Source: Euryodendron excelsum (lineage: Eukaryota > Streptophyta > Magnoliopsida > Ericales > Pentaphylacaceae). From it: DNA of 64,000 nucleotides. Both the position numbers and the translations under genes were made by a program. This document shows, one piece after another, positions 1-9,560 of the stretch. The DNA lies in the NCBI GenBank assembly GCA_033060915.1, contig CM065378.1, positions 34,774,501 through 34,838,500 of the forward strand, written 5' to 3'. The notes beneath the pieces are model-generated. The model searched no databases. It was not told the DNA's origin and saw nothing but the letters and a program-made list of their open reading frames with translations. Within the stretch, counting starts at the first letter, position 1. Every line of letters begins with the position of its first letter.

Positions 1-240
1 AAGGGTTCCTCAACCCTAAGAATTCATGGCATGCATAGAATCATATCTCGAGAGGGGCACAAATCTCTCTCAGTCCATAAAGGCAGGATTGCCCAAATAA
101 GAAAACATCAACCGGCCCACGCCGAAGAGGTATTGTATTGCATAATAGGGGCAAAACCCCACCTCCCAAATGGACTTGTCATTATGCCTATATTCCCTCA
201 AAAAAGGGACCTCCATAGGACATGCAGTGCATAGAACCTC
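1..240 (+). repeat. Leader segment of T1 with a 67-codon reading frame
   Basis: This stretch matches the reverse complement of 30374-30600 in T3 and, more weakly, the leader of T4 near 37130-37600. A reading frame at 31-234 encodes 67 residues that align with a 68-codon frame in T3 (30374-30580, minus), sharing the run HQPAHAEEVLYCI. I do not recognise a protein family. It may be a small leader ORF or only a conserved RNA segment. Confidence 0.5.
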
Positions 241-640
241 CAACTTCACATACTGACTGCTTTCTATTTTTCTTTTTCTAGGTTAGAGAGCACGGCTAAA
301 TTCATGGAATCCCTCTAGTACCCCACCAAGTTCAAACTCATAGAAGAATGAGCCTAGTTGTTAGAAGAGGCCAAACCTACATTAAGGAGAACAAAGAACT
401 AACCATCCATCTGCAATACGTTATCTCCCCGCCATGCCGCGACAATCACTGTCCATGTAGAAAAAGGCTTCTTTGTTTGCAAAGTTCTATTAGATATGTG
501 CATTACTACAAAAGAATCTCCTAACTTCCGAATGCATACCAAACACCGCAAGGGATCTGTCAATCTACCCTATATCATTTGGTGATACACCTAAAGAATG
601 AAATGCCAAAGAAGCTAGCAGTTTCAAAACCCTGTCGGGG
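241..640. other. Unassigned stretch between leader and spacer of T1
   Basis: No open frame of useful length is present. A short segment at about 440-510 reads weakly like the strand before a retroviral protease active site (V-E-K-G-F-F-V-C-K-V-L-L-D), but the catalytic triad is not there. I treat this as unresolved remnant sequence where gag and protease of an autonomous relative would lie. Confidence 0.25.
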
Positions 641-3010
641 GTTTCTCACCAAGAGATCCACAAGAAAAGGGAGATTTTCATAAAATTCATCTATTTTCTT
701 TTCGTCTTTCTATTTCTCGCATATCTTCTTTAAGTGCATATTGCATGCCTTGTAATTATGTTTTTAAATAAAAATAGGTAGTTCCCAGTTTATCCCCTTT
801 GTTTCATACTCTTGTGGACGATTGTCACATTTAGGGATTCTTCCCCATTTGGTAAATGACTCGACTTGAAGGATGGGAGAGCATAGGCCACCCATTTAAA
901 AGGGGTTAAGACCTTTGAGAGACAAAGCGAGAGTGAGAGATAAGAGATAGGTAGTCCCAACAAAAAGGTGTGGAGTTCATTGTAAAGGCAACACTTGCAT
1001 GATATCCTAGCTAAGCGATAGGTGGCCGAGTTTTCAAAATGATGAGGAGCCATTGTTCTATTTATCCCAAATAAACATTATCCTTTGCTTAGCCTACTAG
1101 AGCCGTCAGTGACCTTTTTTTTCAGATATCCCCAAACCTATAACCATCCCCCACACTGGGGTAAGCACAAAGTAGTTGATTCGGCGTAAACACACCATTT
1201 TTATAAACATTGTCTAAATTTTGTATAAAGGCTTCATGGACTAAGCAATTAATTTGAAATGATGAAAGACCCTTATTTCTTCTACCATACACAAAAATAT
1301 CCCCTTTGCTTAACCCACTAGTGCCTCGCAAAAAGTAGAAGATTCTTTGTCAACCCCGATCCTAAACCATCCCCCCACACTGGGGCAGACAGGCAGCAGA
1401 AGATCTGGTAGAGAATGTCATCGACCATCAAGCTGAAGTAATGTGAAGGCTCTATGGATCAAGCAATCTTGTTGAAAATGAAGAGGGGCCCTCATTTCAT
1501 TTCCCATACAGTTAAAAGAAACCCTTGTCAAACTTATTAAGCCAGTTACCTTTTTCTCTAGAAAGAAACCACAACCTAGGGATCACCGCCCATAATGGGT
1601 TAGATTGAGTTGTTAAGAAAAGGGTCAAAGGAGAGAAAGGTTTGCAGAATTGTTCGTTTCATAAAAAGAAAGAAAAGAGATAAAAAAAGAACAGCAAAGG
1701 AAAAGAGTTGCCAAGGGGCCTGAGGCCTGAAAGGAAATTATTTGTATTATCTTGAAGAACATATAGAAAGGCCAGAAGTCAGGGGACAAATGTCAAACAA
1801 CTCCGATACAAGGTCAAAGATTAGACTACAAGAAAGGTGAACTCTGTAAAGAATATATGTTCAAAGGTGATCCTAGGTAATATGGAAGCCCAGTAGAAGC
1901 AATAGGTTTGAGCCTTTACCCTTTCTTGTTAAACCCCAAACCATAGCCTACATTACAACCCTACAAAAGTCCACTTTGATTGAGAAGGATTGCTTGATCT
2001 AAATGAGCCAAATATGTTTCTGAAGCTAGAAGAGGATATCAGGGGATGAAACCCCACTGGAAGACCAACCAAGGATGGTGCGGATCTAAACCCTACTGGA
2101 AGTAACATCAAATTTGAGCCTACATATCCCGTTCATTCATAAACCCTTTAACCTAGCCTACGTTACGGTCCAAATTAAAGTTCTCTCTGATCAAAGAGAA
2201 TTGCTTAGTCCAAATAAACCTGAACAATACCAAGATAAGTAGGGTGAGAAAGGAGAATTGGAAGGGAATGCAAGAGGCAATCTCATGCTCCAAGGTGTGC
2301 TTAGACGGTTTCAGTTTAAACAACCCACTAAAAGAAGATCTTTGAGCCTAAATATCCCTTTATTTCTTACAACCCCTAAACCCAGCCTACATTATGGTCC
2401 TAAAAGAAGTCTTCTCATATTGAGGGCTTAGTTGTTTATCACTCTGCGAAGGGCATGCGAGTTGTCGCTCAAGCGATGGTGGCATTTTGGTGATCTGAGA
2501 GAGAAACCCACGTGAGCTTAGAAACACCCCAAACAGTAACCCTGTAGAAAGTAAGGATAGGATAGCAAACCAAAAGGTCAAGATCCCTGGAGAATGGAGC
2601 AAATGCTATCACACCCTGATGAGAATGGGACAAAACTAAATGGGGCAGAATCCTGGAAAGGAACAGAATCCTGAGAGTATGGGCCCAAGGGGCAATCCTG
2701 GGGTTCTCTTTGTAAATAGTTTATATACATATAGTACTGATGCATCCATGATATGTATAACTTGTAAATCCATTTAGAGTCCTACGAAGTTTGTATCTAT
2801 TCATGCATTCAACTGCATTCCTGTATGAACCTGTCCATTTGCAAGGAAGTAGGTACACATTTAACTCAATTCTTACATAAATCTGTGCAATCATCACAAA
2901 AATAGGCGACATTGCATTTAAGTCTATTCCTATATGTGCATTATCCAAAAGTATAACATGCATTCATTTCCACTTCTGCGTGAACCTTTGCATTCGTAAA
3001 ATAAAAAAAA
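641..3010. repeat. Non-coding spacer of T1 made of diverged tandem units
   Basis: This spacer is shared with T3 (reverse complement of about 28050-30000) and T4 (about 39050-40600). It has no coding capacity. Around 1035-1620 three diverged units of about 220 bp recur, the first two ending in the motif CCCCACACTGGGG (about 1150 and 1374). Around 1905-2640 three units of about 206-228 bp recur, each with GAGCCT followed about 45 bp later by GCCTACRTTA. From 2715 to 3000 shorter units rich in ATGCATTC follow. The spacer sits between gag and the 3' end of the antisense gene, so part may be 3' untranslated sequence of that gene. Confidence 0.6.
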
Positions 3011-3139
3011 GGAGCTAAAGCCACCCCTCAGATATCTCTAGTACCGGCTCACACCTCAGAAAGTTCAGATTTCCATGACCAATAAGAAACAGAGAATAGG
3101 ACAATGATCCACCCTCGACCTCCCCAATCAAACGGCTTC

Positions 3140-3822
3140 GAAAGAGGGGTAGTGAATAAGTGGCTGATCACCCAAAGCTGGAGTAATGAAGTACATCCCC
3201 AAAAATGAGCATCGCCCCCCTGCCAAAGTCTAATAAAACTCATGAAGGTCTGTCCCACAATCATAGAGGCATATGAGTGTCCTTCCCAAATCCTAGCGAG
3301 CAACGCACGCAATCAATGGCCGATCGAGTCACCCCCTCGTGGAGACATCAACAAGTTCAAGAGAAACAGAGCTAGGGCTATCATAGAGAAATGGACCAAT
3401 CTTGAGAAGTATGTCAATCCCTTAAATGAGCACTCCTATACGTTGCAAACTCAGAATGTGAGAACAAGAGCTTCATTGGGACATAAGAAAACTAGGGCAG
3501 AAGATCAAAAGAAAAGGCCGCACAACGGAGCCTAAGCTGAGAAAAGACAATTGCGATGCAACTATTAGGAAAAGCAGGTCCCATAATGTCAACTGACCAT
3601 CCCGAAGACCAAGGGGGAAGCCATAGTTATGGGGAGTAGGGGCAGGCTCACATTCCCCAAGAAAGACGGGTCAAGTGGCCAAAAGCGAACCACTGCTAGA
3701 AAACAAGCTACGCCAATAGGAGAGAAGCCATGCAACCAAAGAATCAATGAAAAATGTCCTGCTCATCTGGAGGGTAACTACTGTGCCAAGCTCTCAGTCA
3801 ACTCAAAACCTCGTCTGCCATC
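3140..3822 (-). pseudogene. T1 antisense DUF7745-like gene, exon 2, truncated
   Basis: Translated on the minus strand from the ATG at 3821-3819, this matches the N-terminal half of the T4 copy. Recognisable pieces are the start region M-A-D-x-V-L-S, and near the end G-H-S-Y-A-S-M-I-V-G-Q-T-F-M-S followed by W-G-C-T-S-L-L-Q-L-W-V. Similarity stops at about 3140, so roughly the C-terminal 300 residues present in T4 are missing. Frameshifts and stops break the frame. The product resembles, from memory, the plant retrotransposon-associated DUF7745 family, whose biochemical role is unknown. It lies antisense to its host element between spacer and 3' LTR, where Tat-lineage elements are known to carry extra antisense ORFs. 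Confidence 0.6.
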
Positions 3823-4696
3823 CTGAAAAGGTAAGCCAAGGTAAGTGATATTAATATACCATACATGCAATTCAAATAATAGTAAAATAAAATAAACAAC
3901 CAGCACAAACAAAACAAATAAAGGATTTCGAATAACAAATCAAAAACGAAATTTCTACACATCTTGATTTTCTAACTTCAAATCAAATCTCAAGGGTTTT
4001 TTGTCTTTTTCCTTCAAAAATATTTTATTTCTAAAAACTTTTTTTAACTCTTTCCCTAATTTCTAAAAATTTCGACAAAGTCCTGTTTAAAAATGGCCCC
4101 TACAACACCCATGACATCAACACAAAACACAAAACGTGCACTTTCCAACATAACAATCGCACTCACGCACATTTTTCAATTTTTCAAAATTTTCAAGACA
4201 CATGTTTTATTTTTCAAATAAATCAATGGTTTTCAAAAGTCTCCCAAAATTTTTCAAAATCACCTCTAATGTTTTCTAAAATATTTCAATATTTTTCCAA
4301 ATTTCAAACTTTAAAAATTTCATCAATTTCTTGAGTTTTCTCACTTTTCTAAATTTTCAAAGTATTTTCTTATTTTTTAAAAAATCAAAAATTCACCGAG
4401 TTTTCAAAAAATCACGAAACTTCATACAATTGTTAAACACATTTTTCTAAGGCACATTGCACAAACATTCAGCTAGAAAACCCAATGCCCAAGTCTGTAG
4501 AAGCAAATTCACTATTCCTACAAAAAAACCCTCTTCACATATTCATATATAATCACTCAAATTCAATCAAACAAGCACCAAAATGCAAAAATAACATCAC
4601 CATCATGTTCAAAACACATCAAAACATTAAGTTTCATTATTCACACAATTCAAACGAAGTTCTACACATCAAAATCAACAAAATTGAAAAACTCAC
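3823..4696 (-). other. Putative intron of the T1 antisense gene
   Basis: On the minus strand a donor GTGAGT (complement at 4691-4696) and an acceptor TTTTCAG (ending at 3823) bracket an AT-rich stretch with no coding. The ATG follows the acceptor almost directly. The same donor and acceptor positions recur in T2, T3 and T4, which is the main argument for splicing. The intron is about 0.87 kb here and about 1.5 kb in T2 and T3. Confidence 0.55.
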
Positions 4697-4890
4697 TTTT
4701 TGGAAGTTCTCAGTGAAATCTTCTCTTCCGGCGACTTTTCCGGCAACGTGGTCTCCTTTCGGCAATCACCCGTGGTCTCCAAGAAGTATTCTTTCAATGT
4801 CCAAGATGGATTCCTCGCAATGACTCACAAATTTGCGAAAACTCTTCAAAACCCGTAGGTGTTCGAACCAGAAAATTTTCTGGTTTTAAT
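4697..4890 (-). other. Putative non-coding first exon of the T1 antisense gene
   Basis: This stretch lies between the palindromic modules at 4900-4958 and the splice donor at 4696. It carries a perfect 20-bp palindrome, AACCAGAAAATTTTCTGGTT, at 4866-4885. No TATA box is obvious, so the transcript start is an inference. Confidence 0.35.
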
Positions 4891-4899
4891 CATAAGCCT

Positions 4900-4958
4900 G
4901 GCGCCACTAGCAGAGGCGCCAAGGGTTTCTAGCCAGAGTCACCACTACTAGTGGCGCC
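4900..4958. promoter_or_regulatory. Palindromic GGCGCC modules of the presumed antisense promoter (T1)
   Basis: Two near-palindromes built on GGCGCCACTAG...GGCGCC lie here: GGCGCCACTAG at 4900 pairs with GGCGCC ending at 4920, and CACTACTAGTGGCGCC ends at 4958. The same modules lie just upstream of the TATA box inside the LTRs of this family. Their place directly before the presumed first exon suggests control of the antisense gene, but this is an inference. Confidence 0.45.
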
Positions 4959-5143
4959 AGGTTCAAATTCTGGGCAGTTTTGCCCTTCTTCCCGCCAAAA
5001 CTCATTTTCGAAGGCCTTTTTGGCCCGTTATCCGTTTTTCGACCCCCATTGTCGAAAGCTTCCCTATGTCCGTCCCTCCGACTGCCTCGCGATCAATATG
5101 GGACTCTTACTCTTATCATTTTCTGTCTTTGTCAAGCAAAGAT

Positions 5144-5159
5144 AGAAAAGAGGGGCAGC
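5144..5159 (+). other. Polypurine tract of T1
   Basis: AGAAAAGAGGGGCAGC directly abuts the LTR start TGTAAGCACC. This is the expected place and composition of the plus-strand primer of an LTR retrotransposon. The same tract precedes the 3' LTR of T4 and, in reverse complement, those of T2 and T3. Confidence 0.85.
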
Positions 5160-5381
5160 TGTAAGCACCCCATTTTTTACCGCTCGGCAGCCTACACTCC
5201 GTCCAGACTTTGGTTCAAGTCATTGTGGGCATATTCCAACCGAAACCAACTCTCTAAGTCTAAATCCCGTGTGTCCATCGCCTCGTGGGCCTGTCAGGCC
5301 CAAATAGAGACAAAATGACCAAAATACCCTTAGGGGTATCGTCCTTTCCTTTCCGACTCTAATCCCTCTCTCGAGACAATT

Positions 5382-5979
5382 GATTCCTCGAGACAGTAAA
5401 TCTATTCCAATCAGGCACGTGTTTTCGAAGACGGTAAGTCGCCTTTCCAATCCCACTCTCGAGACAGTTTATTCCTCGAGACGGTTCCAATCCAGGCATG
5501 TCTTTTCGGAGACGATAAGTCCCCTTTTCAATCCCTCTCTCGAGACAGTTTATTGCTCGAGACGATTCCAAATCAGGCATGTCTTTTCGAAGGCAGTAAG
5601 ACCCCTTTCCAATCCCTCTCTCGAGACAGTTTATTCCTCAAGACGATTCCAATCCAGGCACGTCTTTTCGGAGACGACAAGTCCCCTTTCCAATCCCTCT
5701 CTCAAGATAGTTTATTCCTCAAGACGGTTCCAATCCAGGCATGTCTTTTCGAAGACTGTAAGTCCCCTTTCCAATCCCTCTCTCAAGACAGTTTATTCCT
5801 CGAGACGGTTCCAATCCAAACACGTCTTTTTGGAGACGATAAGTCCCCTTTCCAATCCCTCTCTTGTTACAGTTTATTCCTCGAGACGGTTCCAAATCAG
5901 GCACGTCTTTTTGAAGGCGGTAAGACCCCTTTCCAATCCCTCTCTCGAGATAGTTTATTCCTCGAGACGGTCCGAGTAG
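5382..5979. repeat. 81-bp tandem repeat array in the T1 LTR
   Basis: The landmark TTATTCCTCGAGAC recurs at 5470, 5551, 5632, 5713, 5794, 5875 and 5956, exactly 81 bp apart, after a first unit of 88 bp. Because 81 is a multiple of three and the unit lacks stops, long frames appear on both strands; they are repeat artefacts. Each unit carries a short hairpin, for example GTCTT-TTCG-AAGAC at 5743-5756. The T4 LTRs hold about three related units and T5 about one. Confidence 0.9.
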
Positions 5980-6194
5980 CAAAAATACTCACAAACATCA
6001 CAACCGTTAGAGTAACAGAAATACTCACAAATAAGTCGATATAAGAAAATGCCAACAAACCCCTGTGTCACGACAACCGCCGTCAGAGTGGCGGAAACAC
6101 TCAAAACCCAGGTCAACACCAGTGTCTGTTAGCCCACGTCGGTGAAAAATGACCAAACTGCCCCTTGGACCTTTTTCGAGACTTTTCGGTCAAG

Positions 6195-6660
6195 ATGACC
6201 ATTTTGCCCCTAGGCATCCAAATGCCCCGGGAACCGCACCGACTCTGGGTATCAAATCGGTAACCTTTTGAGAATATTTCTTATAGTATTCCCGACCTTT
6301 TTTTACCTTTCCGGATCATTCCGAGTCAGTTTCGGCAAACCCGGTACAAAATGACCATTTTGCTCCTAGTGGGCCAGTCACCTTTTTCGACCACACCGGC
6401 TCTGGGTATCAAATCGGTAACTTCCTGAGAATGCTTTTTATGGTGTTCTCAACCTCCCTTTATCTTTCCAGATCATTCTGAGTCAGTTCCGGCCAACCCG
6501 GTGCAAAATGACCATTTTGTCCTTGGTGGGCCGGTCACTTATCAGCCAAATACCTCCGGGACGCTATTTTAAGTGTTCCTGCTCTTTTTCGGCCTTTCGG
6601 GTCATTCCCGGCTTCTTCAAATCATTTCCGGACTTTCCGGAGTCACTCCTAGTGAAGCCA
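6195..6660. repeat. About 157-bp U3 repeats in the T1 LTR
   Basis: The core ATGACCATTTTG recurs at 6195, 6351 and 6508 (spacings 156 and 157), each followed by a CCTAG/CTTGG...GGCC segment. The phrase CACACCGGCTCTGGGTATCAA or a close variant accompanies the first two units. The T4 3' LTR holds four such units at 49671, 49817, 49973 and about 50131. Position upstream of the TATA box suggests enhancer-type repeats, which is an inference. Confidence 0.75.
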
Positions 6661-6825
6661 GGCTAAAAATTGCATGGTAGTCACTAGTACAGGCGCCCAA
6701 ATCAAGTCAAAGATACGTTGCTTGCCGACCTTAACCTTTCCTAATTGGCTGGCGCCACTCCTAGTTGCGCTAGTGAAAAGTTTAGCCTGGCGCCACTGCA
6801 ACAAGCGCCAGTGTTGTCCAACCTC

Positions 6826-6833
6826 TATAAATA
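6826..6833 (+). promoter_or_regulatory. TATA box of the T1 LTR
   Basis: TATAAATA lies 40-60 bp after GGCGCC modules and before a conserved ACAGAGCC segment. The same arrangement is kept in T3, T4 and T5, which marks the U3/R boundary region. Confidence 0.7.
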
Positions 6834-7549
6834 CAGAGCCTCTTCCAACGTGAAGAAGATGCGTAAACTCAGTCTAAAAATCTTATATTTCGATACACAG
6901 AGCTCGAGCACCTCCAAAACCCTAGCTTCGCTAGCTTTTCCAAACCCTAGCCACCATACACTAAACCCTAGCCTTCTATACACTCATACCCACCCCAATA
7001 CACTCATACATTAACCTTCAACCCTCCTTCGAAGACTTGAAGAGCTACAATCTAAAGCTTGAAGATGACTCTTGAAGATTGAAGACGAAGATCAAGACGA
7101 AGACCGAAGATTGAAGACAAGTAAGGCGCGCAAAATAAACAAGATACAACGTAGGTTCTCTATTTAAATTTCCACACTTCCCCTTCTCTCTTTTCTCTCC
7201 TAACCCACTTAGGTTCCCTTCTATTTTAATCCCCCATCTCTTTCCCCCTCTTTCTTTGCATGCTTGAAACAAGAGGATTCCCGGTCTATGTGTAGGATTA
7301 GATTATCGGAGGGTCACCGTGTCGGGGGCTTTCCTTTAGGCTAACTGGAGACCACGTGGGTCCGGCCATATTGATTATGTGGTGAAGCCTTAGCCTTGTA
7401 TGTTCACGACCCCAAATTTGCATTGTGCATATCATGATCTTGCATCTTCTAAAACCCGTTTTCAAAGTTGTCTTCAAAATCGTTTTCAAACTTGTTTACA
7501 AAATTGCATCAAAATTCTCTTTTGAAAAACTTGTTTCCAAAATCACAAT

Positions 7550-7701
7550 CCTAGGGTGATTCTAGCTTTTTCATGGCTAGGATTGTTTTAGGAAAATGTT
7601 ACAATAAAAGCGACCAATATGGTCCATATTTTCAATTGTTTTCAAACCTGCTTTCCTAAAGTGGTTCTAGCTCTCTTATGGTTAGAATTGCTTTAGGAAA
7701 G
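7550..7701. other. Two conserved hairpins in the T1 LTR
   Basis: Inverted repeats lie at 7550-7592 (CCTAGGGTGATTCTAG against CTAGGATTGTTTTAGG) and at 7651-7701 (CTTTCCTAAAGTGGTTCTA against TAGAATTGCTTTAGGAAAG). Both occur at the same place in every LTR copy of the family, with partly compensating changes. Confidence 0.7.
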
Positions 7702-9560
7702 TGAGACGTTTTTTCACCTTCCAAAAACTCTCCCTCTTCAAAAATATTTTCCTAAAAATCTCTTTTTCAACATACTTTCCTAAAACTCTTCTTTCCAAAA
7801 TTGTTTTCTAAAAACACTCTCCAAAAATCTATTTGTTCAAAACTTCCTTTTTCAACTCCTTTCCAAAATACTCTCCCCGAAATCCACTTTCTAAAAAACG
7901 CTCCCTAAAAATCGTTCCAAAAACTCCCTCCAATGATTTTTTACCAAAAATCTTCCTAAAGACTCTCTTCCCAAAATTTTCCTTCTAGAAATTCCCCTCT
8001 AGGATTTTCCTTCTAAAATCTACGTTTCCAAAAACACGCTTTCCAAAAACTCCTTCTCTTTAAAATCTCTTTCCAAAAGCTTTCTTTTCAAAATACACTT
8101 TCCAAAAATTACTCTCTAGGATTTTCTTCCAAAAATCTTGTTTCCAAAAACATACTTTCCAAAAATCCCTTTCCTTGAAGCCTAAATCAAGCCCTAGAAC
8201 TCACAATTAGGAAACCCTAATTTTCTTCCCAAAAACATGATTTTCAAACTTTGCCCCAAACCTAGGTTTCCAAAATCTCTCGTTTTCTACATCCAAACTA
8301 TATACATTTCCAAAACCTATTTTCTATGTCAAAACTATGGTTTTCCAAATCTAGGGTTCCCAAAACCTCCCTTTCCAAATCTTTGTCAAATCAAATCTTC
8401 CCCTTTTAGGAAACTAGATCCAATCCTCCGTTTTTGGAAACAAAACCAAACCTTCCCTTTTAGAAACCAAATCCAATCCCTTTCTAATCCAAACCTTTCT
8501 TAATTCAACTCCTTCCTAATTTCCTACCTTCCTAAACTATGAGTTTCCTAAACCTAAACTTTAAATCTTTCCTTAAATTTCAAAATCTAAATCTTTCCTA
8601 ATTCAAATCCTTCCTAAACTTCTCCTTTCCTAAATCTTAGGTTTCCAAAACTTGAACATAAAGATCTTTCCTAAATTTTAAAACTCAATTTCCACATCCT
8701 TCCTAACTCCACTGTTTCCTAATTCTACCCCTTTCCAAATCTTAACTTTTCAAATCTAAGCTTTCAAACCTTTCTTAAACTCAAACATTTCCTAATCTCA
8801 AGACTTTCTAAAACTCTAAAACTTTCTAAATCTTAAACTTTCCAAATTTCAAACCTTTCCAAATTCAAAGTTTTTCTAAATTCGAAACTTTCTTAGGTTA
8901 AATCTTTCTAAACTTCCAAACTTTCTAAATTCTAAGCTTTCCTAAAACTTCAAATCTTTCCAAATCTAAATCTTTCTAAATTTAAAAACTTTCTTAATTC
9001 AAACATTTCCTAAATTGAAAACTTTCCTATTTTCAAACCTTTCCTAAAACAAAACTTTCCAAATTCAAAACTTTCCTAATTCGAAAACTTTTTTAATTCA
9101 AAGCTTTCTTAATTCGAAACTTTCCAAAAATGAAACTTTCCTAATTCAAAAACTTTCCTAATTTCAAAACTTTCTTAATTTGAAAACTTTTCTAATTCCA
9201 AAACTTTCCTAAAATGACGTTTTCTTAATTCGAAACTTTCCTAATCCGAATATTTCCTAAATTCCAAGTTTTCAAATCTTCCAAAATCCTTCCGAATCCA
9301 ACATTCAAGTCCAATCTTTCCTAATATCTTAAACCTTCCAAGTCGAGTCTTTCCTAAGTCTCTGTCCATAAAGTCTAGGTTTCCATCTTAAGTCTAAATC
9401 TCTCTTCCAAATTCTATCTTTTCAAATCAAGATTCAATCTTTTCCATTCCAAAATTCTAAATTCCAATTTTCAATCCTCTTTTCTAATTTCAAATCAAAT
9501 CCAATTTTCAATTCAATCTCTTTCTGCCAATCCAACCCTCTATTTTCAATCGGACTCTTG
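7702..9560. repeat. Pyrimidine-rich quasi-periodic tract in the T1 LTR
   Basis: About 1.9 kb is built from degenerate short units of the type CTTTCCTAATTCAAAA, with the plus strand strongly rich in C and T plus A runs and poor in G. No coding is possible. The same tract, as G- and A-rich sequence on the plus strand, marks the minus-strand LTRs. Confidence 0.75.

Noticed and set aside
4485..4823. Open frame of 112 codons and its relatives near 48055-48583
   Set aside because: These read the intron and first-exon region of the antisense gene on the wrong strand. Conservation there fits splice sites and palindromes instead of these frames.
5380..6044. Long overlapping open frames of 199 and 163 codons, plus minus-strand frames, with a 27-residue repeat
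   Set aside because: They follow from a stop-free 81-bp tandem repeat whose length is a multiple of three. They lie inside an LTR, and the arrays in sister LTRs are short and irregular.
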